Below are positions 49,815-58,871 of a DNA stretch of 64,000 nucleotides, in pieces. The DNA is taken from NCBI GenBank assembly GCA_026184775.1, contig JANCYW010000001.1, positions 773,267 through 837,266 of the forward strand, in the 5' to 3' direction. A program made the position numbers and the translations under genes. The notes beneath the pieces are model-generated. The model worked only from the letters and a program-made list of their open reading frames with translations. It was not told the origin of the DNA and did not search any database. This DNA is from Cyanidium caldarium. Lineage: Eukaryota; Rhodophyta; Bangiophyceae; Cyanidiales; Cyanidiaceae. Within the stretch, counting starts at the first letter, position 1, and every line of letters begins with the position of its first letter.

Positions 49815-51770
49815 TCACACGGCCGCACTGTGTCGACGGAGGGAGCGGTGGTAGGTGCGGACGCGCTCGTAAGCGCGCGCTCGCGACTCTGGACTGTACG
49901 GCGACTCGTCCTCCATAAACGTGGCGCCCAGTTCGCCCGGCCCGATGAGTTTCATGGATCCGTGCGGCGTGCGCGCGGAGGCGCCGGACGCCGATGGCGA
50001 CGCGGGCGTGGCCAGCGACCGAACGGGTGTCGTCGCGGCGGCGGGCACGCTGCGGCGCATGAAAGTATTCGGTGCGCTGCTCGCTCCGGACCCTTGCCCG
50101 GTGAATGCCCGCTTCAACGATGCCCACAGCGAGCGGTGCCTGTCGGTGGAGCGCGAGGGAGCCACGGCCGCGGCCGTCGCGATGATGCGCGGTTTTTCCG
50201 CCAGTGGGTGCAGGAGCTGCGCGTCATCGGCCGCGTACATCTCGTTGCCCATTTCATCCTCCGTGGAGCGGAAGCGGTACGGAAAGTGGTGCGCCTCGGT
50301 CAGCGGTGGAAGCAGCCGCGGCAACCAGAGAGCCAGCTCGTCCAGCGCCGATACCGACGTCGGCGCCGTCGCCGCCACCGTCGTCGCTGCCACGGTGTCC
50401 CTGGCGGTGGCCATCGGATACAGCGCACCGGCTTCGTCGTGATCGTCGCCGCCGCCGGCGTCGGATGCCACGCTGGGGCTGCGCGGCGACGCCCGGCGAC
50501 CAGCCACCGGGGAAGCACTGCGCCGCCCGCGCTGTCCACCGGGCGAGCGCAACAGTGCCGAATGAAAGCTGGCGTCGCCGTGGGCCACTTCCAAGGCGTC
50601 GTCGCTCAGCCCATCCGACGACCTGCTCACAAGCCGCGGCGTCCGCTCTTCGGCCCGCCAGGGCGACGCCTCCGCGGCGGTGACCGGTCGTCCACGTCGT
50701 TTGGCGGATGCGGCACCCTCGCGCCTCCCGGCCGCGTCGCCGACGCCACCGTGCAGCAGCACCGAGGTGGCCCGTCGCATGCGCGCCACGCGCCCCGCCA
50801 ACCCCACCTGTGCGCCCTGTAGCGCCGCACTGCCCAGCATGGCCGCCTCGGCGGCGTTGCCGCTGTTGGCCAGCACCCACGCCAACACGAAACTCAACAG
50901 CTGCCGCAGCAGGAACCAGCCTTGGCGCGTTTTCATGCGCGCTCGACTCACCCACAGATCGATCTCCGGCTCGTGCGCCTCGATGTATCCGGCGAGCAGT
51001 CGGCGGTACAACAGGCTGGCCATTTCAAACAGGTTGTATTGGCCCATGGCGCGTCGTCGCAACCGCCGTCGCGCGCTGCTGTTGTTGGTGACGGCCGCAT
51101 CCGACGTCGCCGCGGTTGCACTGCCGGTGGAGGACGCTGTCGCCCCGGCGGCAGCATTGCCAACGCCGTTCGACTGCGTCCACCAGTCGTTGAGCGACGT
51201 GCCGCCCACCACCAGCAGCGGTGCCAACACCTCGAAGACGCCGCGATGCACCGGAAACACCAGCACGAACACCGCCAAGGACTCGCCCCAGGCATGCAGG
51301 CGAAGCAAGGCGCGCGTCCACCGCCCCCAGACGGTGCGCCCGTCGCCGCTGGCGCCCAGCGACAGCACCGCGCAGCTGAGGCGCAGTGCCTCCCGCACGC
51401 CGCCGGACACAAACGCCAGCACGCCGTACACGATCCAAAACTGCAGCACCCGGCGATACCGCAGCGACGAGCACCCACGGCCCGACAGCAGGTGCGACAA
51501 CAGCACCAGCGTCTGGTACGCCGCAAACGCCAGCGTGCCAAACCGCAGCCAGGTGGCCAGCGGCGACACCGCCAAGAGCGTGAGCGAAGAGGAGGCCGTG
51601 AATGCCGGCGGGAGTGGGGGCGGCGGCTGCGACTCGGGCGTGGCGGAGGGTAAGGCGGTGAGCGGGTCGGCGGAAACGGTTCCCGTCGGGTGCGAGGCAC
51701 TTGGCGCGGCCGCCTCCGCCGTGTTCGGCCAGTCGACATCCGGGACTGGCGGCGGATGCACACCGTCCAT
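49815..51770 (-). CDS. Divergent HVA22/REEP-like membrane protein with long disordered tail
   Basis: A 651-residue protein. The first ~65 residues are Pro/Ser-rich. Residues about 70-190 contain three or four hydrophobic segments arranged like the TB2/DP1/HVA22 domain: 'FGTLAFAAYQTLVLL', 'RRVLQFWIVYGVLAFVSGGV', 'HAWGESLAVFVLVFPVHRG' align in order with the family's Tyr/Ala, W..Y and membrane-hairpin blocks, though weakly. A further short hydrophobic helix at about 290-305 and a ~330-residue Ser/Arg/Ala-rich tail follow, with possible phosphorylation sites. An ER-shaping role is inferred; it may instead be an unrelated membrane protein. Confidence 0.6.
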   Translation of the reverse strand: MDGVHPPPVPDVDWPNTAEAAAPSASHPTGTVSADPLTALPSATPESQPPPPLPPAFTASSSLTLLAVSPLATWLRFGTLAFAAYQTLVLLSHLLSGRGCSSLRYRRVLQFWIVYGVLAFVSGGVREALRLSCAVLSLGASGDGRTVWGRWTRALLRLHAWGESLAVFVLVFPVHRGVFEVLAPLLVVGGTSLNDWWTQSNGVGNAAAGATASSTGSATAATSDAAVTNNSSARRRLRRRAMGQYNLFEMASLLYRRLLAGYIEAHEPEIDLWVSRARMKTRQGWFLLRQLLSFVLAWVLANSGNAAEAAMLGSAALQGAQVGLAGRVARMRRATSVLLHGGVGDAAGRREGAASAKRRGRPVTAAEASPWRAEERTPRLVSRSSDGLSDDALEVAHGDASFHSALLRSPGGQRGRRSASPVAGRRASPRSPSVASDAGGGDDHDEAGALYPMATARDTVAATTVAATAPTSVSALDELALWLPRLLPPLTEAHHFPYRFRSTEDEMGNEMYAADDAQLLHPLAEKPRIIATAAAVAPSRSTDRHRSLWASLKRAFTGQGSGASSAPNTFMRRSVPAAATTPVRSLATPASPSASGASARTPHGSMKLIGPGELGATFMEDESPYSPESRARAYERVRTYHRSLRRHSAAV

Positions 51771-52063
51771 GCCGTTGCACTCTTCACTCCACGCTCACCC
51801 CGAGCGACAAAGATCTCAGCTCCTGTACACAATCCAAGTAGTTCGATACGATCCCTCCGGCACGTTCATCTCTTCGAACCGACCGTGCTACCGGCCACGC
51901 CCGACGGCGGGAGAGAGGGAGGGAGAGAGCGAGACGGAGGTGCGCGTTTTGCGGCGCCGCGGTCCGGGCACCGCGTTCGTCTGCCGTTGTGGCGCTCGGT
52001 CCGCGGTGGTTGCGGCGAGCGGCACAAGTGTCTGAAACAGAGGCGCCCGGATCTCACCATCCC

Positions 52064-52324
52064 ATGGGTGTCATCAAAAACAAGTACATCGAGGAGTGGG
52101 CGCACAACCGGGTGACGTTGGAGGAGCGGTTTCGGTGGAACCGCCGCAACTTGGTGGGCGCGCTGGTGTTTTGCGTGCTGGTGCCGTATGGCCTGTTTCG
52201 ACTGACCGTGAAGGCGGCCGAGGAGGCAGAGCCGAACCGCGGGCCCGAGTTGTACGGTCGACAGCGCTACTACATCGGCGGCACGCGCCAGCTGCTGGAG
52301 GAACGAAAGGAGGGGGAGAGATGA
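52064..52324 (+). CDS. Probable mitochondrial complex I B15-like (NDUFB4-type) subunit
   Basis: An 86-residue single-pass protein. An N-terminal 'IEEWAHNRVTLEERFRWN' precedes one membrane helix at about 30-47 (LVGALVFCVLVPYGLFRLTV) and a charged C-terminal tail. The W-A..R pattern before the helix, the 'GAL....P' in the helix and the charged tail resemble the C-terminal half of NDUFB4/B15, an accessory subunit of the respiratory complex I membrane arm. Small subunits are hard to assign, so this is moderately uncertain. An in-frame codon at 51989 adds 25 residues without similarity. Divergent from the HVA22-like gene, 293 bp between ATGs. Confidence 0.6.
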   Translation: MGVIKNKYIEEWAHNRVTLEERFRWNRRNLVGALVFCVLVPYGLFRLTVKAAEEAEPNRGPELYGRQRYYIGGTRQLLEERKEGER

Positions 52325-52553
52325 ACTGCGTTGATGGTGCCGGTTCTCGTTGTTCTCAGTAAAGCATCTTGCACGGGGTGTATATTTGTGTATATTTGTG
52401 TGTGTGTGTCTATGCGGGAGCGTGCTCGGTTGCGGGTCGTCATCAAGCGCGCCCGTCTCCTCCGACGAGCACTGACGCTGGGGGACGGTGTTTTGGAGCG
52501 GGCGCTCTCGGTGAACGTGCAAGGGCGTCAGGCGCGTGCGCCCATTGAGCTTC

Positions 52554-53405
52554 ATGCGTTCGTGGCGGACACGCCAACAGGGTGGATGGGAAGAGGCATT
52601 TGTGACCACCGTCTCCTTCAGTGGCTGGCGCCGGGTGGCGCGCGGTCGACGGGCGCTGTGCGTGCGCAGTCAGGACTGCGCCGAACCGCCCGGCGTCCGC
52701 GGCTGGCGCTGCACTCGACGCGCCGTGTTGCAACGGGCACTGGCCACGTTCGCCCTGAGTCTCATCTCGTCAGCCGGCGCGTCTCCGGCGGTGGCCGACG
52801 AGGCGCCGCCCAAGACGTCGTCGCCGGTGGACGCGTCCGTCAACGAGGACGTCTCTGGGCTGCGGTTTGTGGATTTCGTGGAGGGCACCGGCGCGTCGCC
52901 GCAATGGGGTGACTTGTGCGTGATCGAGTACGAGTTGTACACGCTGCCGCGGCCCAAACCGGGTGTGCCCTACCAGGGCGCCCTGAAACGCTACGCTACG
53001 TCGCATCGCCGTAGGCGCGAGGACAGCGGGTATCTGTTGCGGCACGGCAACGGTCGCACCATACGCGGTCTGGAGCTAGCGCTGCACAGTATGCGCGAGG
53101 GCGGGATGCGGCGGGTCATCATTCCACCGCATCTGGCGTACGTCGGCTTCGACCTCGGTCCGATCCCGGAGTGGACGTTTGCACGCAACGCGCTCGCCAA
53201 GAGTTTGGGCAGCGGCAACGTCCTGGTGATGGATGTGCTGCTGGAGCGCGTGATGAAGGACCCGAACATGCCGCCGCATTACACGGACTCCGAGCCGGAT
53301 GAGGAGGAAATCCAGCGCGATATCGAGGAGTACTACCAGGAACACACCGCCAAAGGCGAGGTGCCGCCGGAGGATGACGGCGGCGAGGCTGCGGATGACG
53401 TTTAG
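52554..53405 (+). CDS. FKBP-type peptidyl-prolyl isomerase, predicted thylakoid lumen
   Basis: A 283-residue protein. N-terminal residues 1-80 look like a bipartite plastid/thylakoid presequence: a basic first part, then Arg55-Arg56 before a hydrophobic stretch (LATFALSLISSAGA) and an 'AVADEA' cleavage-like site near 82, as in Tat-imported lumen proteins. The FKBP domain (about 95-225) has 'FVEGTGASPQWGDLCVIEYE', 'GRTIRGLELALHSMREGGMR' and 'VIIPPHLAYV'. The C-terminal ~50 residues are highly acidic. Lumenal FKBPs assist folding and assembly of photosynthetic complexes. Its stop overlaps that of the convergent cis-prenyltransferase gene. Confidence 0.88.
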   Translation: MRSWRTRQQGGWEEAFVTTVSFSGWRRVARGRRALCVRSQDCAEPPGVRGWRCTRRAVLQRALATFALSLISSAGASPAVADEAPPKTSSPVDASVNEDVSGLRFVDFVEGTGASPQWGDLCVIEYELYTLPRPKPGVPYQGALKRYATSHRRRREDSGYLLRHGNGRTIRGLELALHSMREGGMRRVIIPPHLAYVGFDLGPIPEWTFARNALAKSLGSGNVLVMDVLLERVMKDPNMPPHYTDSEPDEEEIQRDIEEYYQEHTAKGEVPPEDDGGEAADDV

Positions 53406-54334
53406 GATGGCCGCGAGTGCACGCCGCCAAAGCGCCGTTGTCGTCGGGCGTACTCGCGTAGCGCCTCGGCGAAATCGGCGGCGGTAAAGTCGGGCCACAG
53501 AACGTCGGTGACGTACAGCTCGGAGTAGGCCGCGTGCCACAGCATAAAGTTGCTGAGTCGCTGTTCGCCGCCGGTACGGATGATGAGTTCCGGGTCGTTG
53601 TGCGCCGCCTTGTGCGCGCGTCGCAAGTATGCCGCGAAGAGCGACTCGTCGACGTCGTCGGCGCACAGCTGGCCGGCCTCGACGTCGTGCGCGATGGCCC
53701 TGGCCACGGCGGCGATTTCGCGGCGTCCGCCATAGTTGAGCGCCACGTTCAGGTTGAGGTTGGTGTGCTGGCAGGTGCTGCGCTCCGCCTCGGCCAGGCA
53801 TGCCTGCATGGGCGGCGGCAGCGCCTCGAGTTCCCCGATAAACCGCAGCCGGATGCCGCTGTCGTGGATGGCCGGCATCTCCGCCCTCAGCGCCGAGGTG
53901 ACCAGCCGCATCAGAAACGCCACTTCGGACGCCGGTCGGCACCAGTTCTCGGTGCTGAACGCGAACACCGTCAGGTCGGCGATACCCCACTGTACACTGG
54001 CGTGCACCACTTGTCGCAGCGCCTCGACGCCGCGCTGATGTCCGTCGGTGCGCGCGCCGCAGTGCAACTGGCCCCAGCGCCCGTTGCCGTCCATGATGAG
54101 GCCTACGTGGCGCGGCACCGGGTCGAGCCGGAACGGCCGCACCGTGCCGTGGGTCGAGTGCGGGGTCGCGGTGTTGAGCGACGGCGGCTCCAAACTGTGC
54201 GACGAGGTCAGGAGGGGTCGCTGGCGGGAGACGGGTGGGTGATGGGAGCGACTGCAGCGGTGAAGGGGGAGCAGGGGTAGGAAGGCTGGATGAGAGTGGG
54301 ATAAGTGAGGGTTTCCATGTATCTCCCTACCCAT
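53402..54334 (-). CDS. cis-Prenyltransferase (undecaprenyl / dehydrodolichyl diphosphate synthase family)
   Basis: A 310-residue enzyme condensing isopentenyl diphosphate onto an allylic primer in cis, making dolichol or other polyprenyl precursors. The substrate-binding 'HVGLIMDGNGRWGQ' with catalytic Asp82, 'TVFAFSTENWCRP', 'NLNVALNYGGRREI', and the C-terminal 'IIRTGGEQRLSNFMLWHAAY' plus 'SELYVTDVLWPDF' are all present. This is the homodimeric UppS/DHDDS-type catalytic subunit, with the 'RTGGEQRLSNF' loop intact. Residues 1-70 form an N-terminal extension, possibly a transit peptide or membrane anchor region. The start is the first ATG (54334); its promoter must lie between there and the divergent arsM start at 54457. 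Confidence 0.93.
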   Translation of the reverse strand: MGREIHGNPHLSHSHPAFLPLLPLHRCSRSHHPPVSRQRPLLTSSHSLEPPSLNTATPHSTHGTVRPFRLDPVPRHVGLIMDGNGRWGQLHCGARTDGHQRGVEALRQVVHASVQWGIADLTVFAFSTENWCRPASEVAFLMRLVTSALRAEMPAIHDSGIRLRFIGELEALPPPMQACLAEAERSTCQHTNLNLNVALNYGGRREIAAVARAIAHDVEAGQLCADDVDESLFAAYLRRAHKAAHNDPELIIRTGGEQRLSNFMLWHAAYSELYVTDVLWPDFTAADFAEALREYARRQRRFGGVHSRPS

Positions 54335-54456
54335 CTTGCTCGGTGTGCTCGTCAGGAGCCGCTGCCCGCAACGCTCGACCCGAGAGCCGCGGCGTTCGTC
54401 GGGCGATTGGGGCGCAGGCGAGAGCGAGGGACGGTGACGCGCGCCGCAAACTCGCC

Positions 54457-55335
54457 ATGAGCCCGTGTGAGTGCAAGTCGCCTTGTGGGGAGAAGCGAGA
54501 CAACAACGATGTGGTGGCGGGCGTGACGGAGTACTACTCGCAGACGCTGAAGACGTCGGCCGACTTGAAGACGACGGCGTGCTGCCCGGCGGAGGCGATG
54601 CCGGCGAGTCACCGGGCGGTGCTGGCTGAGGTGGCCGACGAGGTGCAGGCGAAGTTTTACGGCTGCGGCTCGCCAATACCCGGGGACAGGTCTATTGCGG
54701 GCCTGACGGTGCTGGATCTGGGCTGCGGCACTGGGCGCGACGTGTTCCTGGCGTCGAAGCTGGTGGGCGAGTCGGGTCGGGTGATCGGGGTGGATATGTT
54801 GGAGAGTCAGCTGGAGGTGGCGCGGCGGTACGTGGGGTACCACGCGGAGAAGTTTTTCGGGGATGCGTCTCGGTCCAACGTGCAGTTTCTGAAGGGGTAC
54901 ATTGAGGATCTGCGGTCGACGGAGCCGGTGGGGGTGGCGGACGCGTCGGTGGATCTGGTGTTGAGCAACTGCGTCTGCAACTTGTCGCCGGACAAGGCGC
55001 GCGTGTTTGCGGAGGTGTACCGGGTGCTGAGGGCGGGCGGCGAGTTTTACTTTTCGGACATTTACTGCGATCGCCAACTGTCGGAGGCGGCGCGGCAGGA
55101 CAAGGTGCTGTACGGGGAGTGCTTGGGCGGCGCGTTGTACTTGGAGGACTTTCAAAGGTTGATTCGGGAGGCCGGGTTTTCGGATGTGCGGCTGGTGCAT
55201 TCTGCGCCCGTGGAGGTGGAGGATGCGAGGTTGCGGGAGCTGGTCGAGGGGGTGCGGTTTTTTTCGTGCACGTTCCGTTGCTTCAAGGCAGGTGGGGGCA
55301 GATCCAACGGGAAGGACAGTACCGGAGAGGAGTAG
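54457..55335 (+). CDS. arsM: Arsenite S-adenosylmethionine methyltransferase
   Basis: A 292-residue enzyme that methylates arsenite to volatile or less toxic methylarsenicals. The SAM-binding motif 'VLDLGCGTGRDVFLASKLVG' is at 85-104. The four As(III)-ligand cysteines known from the Cyanidioschyzon enzyme have counterparts at Cys42 or 43 ('TACCPAEA'), Cys70 ('FYGCGSP'), Cys172 ('SNCVCNLS') and Cys222 ('GECLGGALY'), offset by two residues from the published numbering. The N-terminus is Cys-rich (MSPCECKSPC). Algal arsM genes are considered horizontally acquired from bacteria. It lies about 8.7 kb from the telomere, with a divergent 122-bp gap to the cis-prenyltransferase. Confidence 0.96.
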   Translation: MSPCECKSPCGEKRDNNDVVAGVTEYYSQTLKTSADLKTTACCPAEAMPASHRAVLAEVADEVQAKFYGCGSPIPGDRSIAGLTVLDLGCGTGRDVFLASKLVGESGRVIGVDMLESQLEVARRYVGYHAEKFFGDASRSNVQFLKGYIEDLRSTEPVGVADASVDLVLSNCVCNLSPDKARVFAEVYRVLRAGGEFYFSDIYCDRQLSEAARQDKVLYGECLGGALYLEDFQRLIREAGFSDVRLVHSAPVEVEDARLRELVEGVRFFSCTFRCFKAGGGRSNGKDSTGEE

Positions 55336-56324
55336 CCTCTAAAGCGCCTTCGTATCAGTCAAAAACGCGCAGTGCGTGTCACGCGACCCGCGAGGTGACC
55401 CCGCTGCGTCCTTCGTCAGTCCAGACACTCTACTCCGGATTGGGCGAAATACGCGGTTGCCACGTAGTCGTCTGAGCGGGCTTGACCGCGGCGAGTGCCC
55501 CCGTTTGCGGTGCGATGGGTCGTTCGGGCACTGCAGTGCGCGATGATGATAAGATTAGAGTGTCAGGTTTGGTCGTGCGGCGGCGCCCGCGCGCTGGGCG
55601 TTGCGCTAAAGCAGGTGCAGAATTCAACTTTGTAGAACCTCGACGAGGGCGACACGGATAGGCGGGGTGTGGAACGCCGTGCGGAATGGCCAACGTGATT
55701 CGTGGCAGGTTGTATACGGTATTGCTGTTGCGGCTGTGTATGTACTCACACTTCGTGATCTGACACTGCAGCAGACGCTTGACGGTGCTTGCGTTTTCGT
55801 CCTCCCCACGGCGTTTGTGCAGGTGAGACCGAGCACTGTCAGCCGTATCGCGATTGACGCACCGACCAGAAACGCTGTGCGTGGCCTCGGTTGCGGTGTC
55901 GGAATACCAGCTGCCGCCGCACGCTGCAGCGCGACGAAAACGCCGTATGCAACCGACTGCCCATCGTTGGGAGGCCTATGTCAATTACACACAGCGATGG
56001 ACCTGTTGGTGTCGTTGTATGTCGAGAAGAGCAACAACACGTGTGACTCTGCGTCATCCCCTTCACCGAGCGTCGCCGACGACCTAGTGGGTGAATTCTG
56101 TCTCTTACCTGCTTTTCAACAACATCCAAGTTTATGATTCGGTGTTTATGGCGCTGGTGCTCTCTCTGTACGCATTCGATACTGTCCTCATTCATGTGTG
56201 TCTTTCCTGGGTGTATTCTGGTCGTTGCCGTTCCGTGCATGCAATCCATTGTCCGGCTCTCGTTCCCGTTGCCCCAGCGCCGTCGGTCCGTGCACGCTCC
56301 CCAATCTGCCTTCCTCCTCCTCAT
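55336..56324. other. Intergenic region of lower GC content, no gene recognised
   Basis: About 990 bp between convergent arsM and the Kelch-trefoil gene. GC content is visibly lower than in flanking genes, especially near 56080-56230. Short open frames on both strands resemble no family. No tRNA or snRNA was seen. It may contain 3' UTRs or an unrecognised RNA. Confidence 0.35.
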
Positions 56325-58871
56325 CTAACGTATGGCCACACACTCTGTATCGTTGACACACACCTCGTCGTCGGTGCAACAGCGCACCTTGTTCACAAAG
56401 TTGTCCGAAGGTATGGTGTAGGTGCCGCACTGCTTGGAGGGGTCCCGGCACACGCAGAACGAGGCCGCGGTGCCATAGGTGGTAGTGGTGGTAGATGATA
56501 ACCCCGAGTTGCCGCTGGCTCCCGCGGTGTAGGCGCAGTTCTGGGTGGCGGTGTTGCAGCACTCGGGACCGCACGGCACATACGTGGTAGAGTTGCTCGT
56601 TCCCGAACTGGTGCTGTCGGTGGCCGTCGTTGACCCCGCCGACTGACACACAAACTGCGGCACCTTCTGATAGCACTCGCCGCCGTAGCCCACGCAACAG
56701 CCCGCCTGCAGACACTGCTGCACCGTGGGTGTTGTCGAGGAAGATTGGTGCTGTGGGTGACAGGGCTGCCGCTGAGACTGCGGCACCGCACAGGTGTGCT
56801 CCGCCTGGTAGCAGTATGGATCGTTTCGGAAGCCCACCACAGTCCCACCATCCAGACGCCACACCGCCTCGCGGTTAGCGTCGTAGCAGCATCCCTGGGA
56901 GAGGCAGGTGAAGCGGTTGATGCCCGGCTGGCCGCACGGCTGGCGGGTGGAAGAGGTGTCCGAAGAGGAACACAGGGGCACCGGGGCCTGCACTTCGAGA
57001 GCGGCGGCCGACGCTTGCGGAGCCTGTTCGGCGTCGTAGAAGCACCACGGGGCGATGACGTCGTTGGGCGTCGGTTGCCAGCAGCATCCGGGGATGGCGC
57101 GGCACTCGTCGGGGTAGATGTATGCCCAGCCGCAGGCGATGCGGGAGTGCACCGACACCAGCGCGCATTGTTGGGAGACGCTGCGCAGGGTGCATTGTTG
57201 GGTGTTGGTGTTGAAGCAGCAGCCGACCTGTTCGCACTGTTGGGCGTTGGTGTATTGGTTGGGGCTGCCGCAGGTGGTGTTGGTGCAGAGCGGTGTGGCG
57301 GTGGGGGAGATGGTGGTGGTGGCGGTGGCCGTCGCGGTTGCGGTCGGTGTCGGTGTGGCTGTTGTGGTTGCGGTGGCCGTCGCGGTTGCAGTCGCGGTTG
57401 CGGTCGGCGTCGGTGTAGGCGTTGCCGTGACCTCGGCCAGGAGAAAGAGATCGTTCAGGAAGCCTTCTGCGCCATCAACGTCGTATCCGTCGCCACCAAA
57501 CAAGTACGGGTCGCCACTGGCAGTCGTCCATGACACAGCTACATAGCGAGCGCCCGGCACGGTGGTCGCATTGAATACGCCCTTCTGGTTGTAGATGCCT
57601 GGCTGGTTGGTCGCATTGCTCCCACTCAGCCATGCCCACAGCCCGGTGGCCACGTCATACGACCAAAAGTCGTTCCTAAGGTTCCCGCCAGAGTTGAAAC
57701 CGCCAAACAATTGCAGCTCGCCATTGGGCCCGTCGAACGGCACCGCATAAGAACGAGCTCCTGGATATGCGCTGGTGCTCTGCATGCCTTTGTCGGTGTA
57801 GACACCCCGAGCGTTGACGGTGTCATTGCCCGCGATCCACGTCCATATGGTGGACGTGTAATCGTACACCCACAAATCGTTCAAGAGACCGATGGAGCCA
57901 TCTCCACCAAAGAGATACAACTGGTCAGTGGGGCGCGTCCACGACGTCGCGCCGTAGCGACTCGGTGGCAGCGTCGACGCGCTACCGACGCCCAGTGTGC
58001 CGTAGGATCCCGCGTCGCCCGCCCCGCTGGACCCCGATAGCCACACAAACTCGAACGACGTGAGGTTCAACTGCCACAAGTCGTTGAGGAAACCTTCGGA
58101 ACTTACTCCGCCAAACAGCAACAACCGGTCACCACTCAGCGTCCACGTCGATGCCAACGAACGTGCGCCAGGGTAGTTGTTCCTGCTGGGCACGCCCTTG
58201 GTACCGTACACTCCAGCCGCATTGATGGTCGTCTTGCCAGCGATCCATACCCACTCGTTCGTCTGCGTGTCGAAAAGCCACCAATCGTTGAGGTCGCTCA
58301 ATTCGCCGTTTGTATCGTACCCAAAGCCACCAAAGAGCACCAACGACCCGTTCGAGGTAACCCAGCTCGCAGCGTAGTGGCGGCCGCCTGGCGCATTCGA
58401 CGGACTTGGCACGTACAGAGTGCCGTATTCGCCGGCAACGTCAGTGCTCGTGTCGCTCCCGCTCACCCACTTCCATTGTCCCAGCTGCAGCGAGTACGCC
58501 CACAAGTCGTTGAGAATGCCGAATCTGCTACCAGTGAGATAACCGCTTCCTCCGAACAGCCACAAAAAACCGTCCAGGCCCGTCCATGAAGTCGCTCCGA
58601 AACGCCCTCCCGGCATGTTACTGGCAGCAGACACGTTCTTCGTGCCATACACACCTCCAACGTTGATCGTGTCGTTGCCACTCACCCACGTCCACTCGAT
58701 CGTCGGCACACCCGCTGACACTCCCGTCGCTGCCCGCTCCACCCGCCTGCGCCCCGCCCCACCCCACTCCAACGCCGGCCCGCGTCCCAACACCTGACAC
58801 ACCACCCCGCCCACCACACACGCCGCCACCAGCACCCCCAACAGCACGGCGTGCAGTCTCGACGCAGCCAT
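56325..58871 (-). CDS. Secreted Kelch-propeller protein with C-terminal trefoil (P-type) domains
   Basis: An 848-residue protein starting with a signal peptide (residues 1-25, 'MAASRLHAVLLGVLVAACVV'). Six ~64-residue Kelch-type repeats (about 55-475) have the pattern W.W.SG....G.YGT.G...PG.R....W......LFGG.GY......LNDLW, probably a six-bladed propeller. A Thr/Pro/Ala linker (about 481-523) follows. Then come four trefoil-like Cys modules with '.GCC' cores (about 532-562, 577-613, 645-687, 702-736), and a Cys-rich end with 'CGPECC' and 'VCRDPSKQCG'. It is likely a cell-wall or extracellular glycan-binding protein. The Kelch part resembles bacterial propeller proteins; trefoils are eukaryotic. 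Confidence 0.85.
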   Translation of the reverse strand: MAASRLHAVLLGVLVAACVVGGVVCQVLGRGPALEWGGAGRRRVERAATGVSAGVPTIEWTWVSGNDTINVGGVYGTKNVSAASNMPGGRFGATSWTGLDGFLWLFGGSGYLTGSRFGILNDLWAYSLQLGQWKWVSGSDTSTDVAGEYGTLYVPSPSNAPGGRHYAASWVTSNGSLVLFGGFGYDTNGELSDLNDWWLFDTQTNEWVWIAGKTTINAAGVYGTKGVPSRNNYPGARSLASTWTLSGDRLLLFGGVSSEGFLNDLWQLNLTSFEFVWLSGSSGAGDAGSYGTLGVGSASTLPPSRYGATSWTRPTDQLYLFGGDGSIGLLNDLWVYDYTSTIWTWIAGNDTVNARGVYTDKGMQSTSAYPGARSYAVPFDGPNGELQLFGGFNSGGNLRNDFWSYDVATGLWAWLSGSNATNQPGIYNQKGVFNATTVPGARYVAVSWTTASGDPYLFGGDGYDVDGAEGFLNDLFLLAEVTATPTPTPTATATATATATATTTATPTPTATATATATTTISPTATPLCTNTTCGSPNQYTNAQQCEQVGCCFNTNTQQCTLRSVSQQCALVSVHSRIACGWAYIYPDECRAIPGCCWQPTPNDVIAPWCFYDAEQAPQASAAALEVQAPVPLCSSSDTSSTRQPCGQPGINRFTCLSQGCCYDANREAVWRLDGGTVVGFRNDPYCYQAEHTCAVPQSQRQPCHPQHQSSSTTPTVQQCLQAGCCVGYGGECYQKVPQFVCQSAGSTTATDSTSSGTSNSTTYVPCGPECCNTATQNCAYTAGASGNSGLSSTTTTTYGTAASFCVCRDPSKQCGTYTIPSDNFVNKVRCCTDDEVCVNDTECVAIR

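Noticed and set aside
57303-57432. Repeat in the Kelch-trefoil gene as a CRISPR-like or separate minisatellite
   Set aside because: It is the Thr/Pro/Ala-encoding linker, imperfect hexamer codons inside one open frame.
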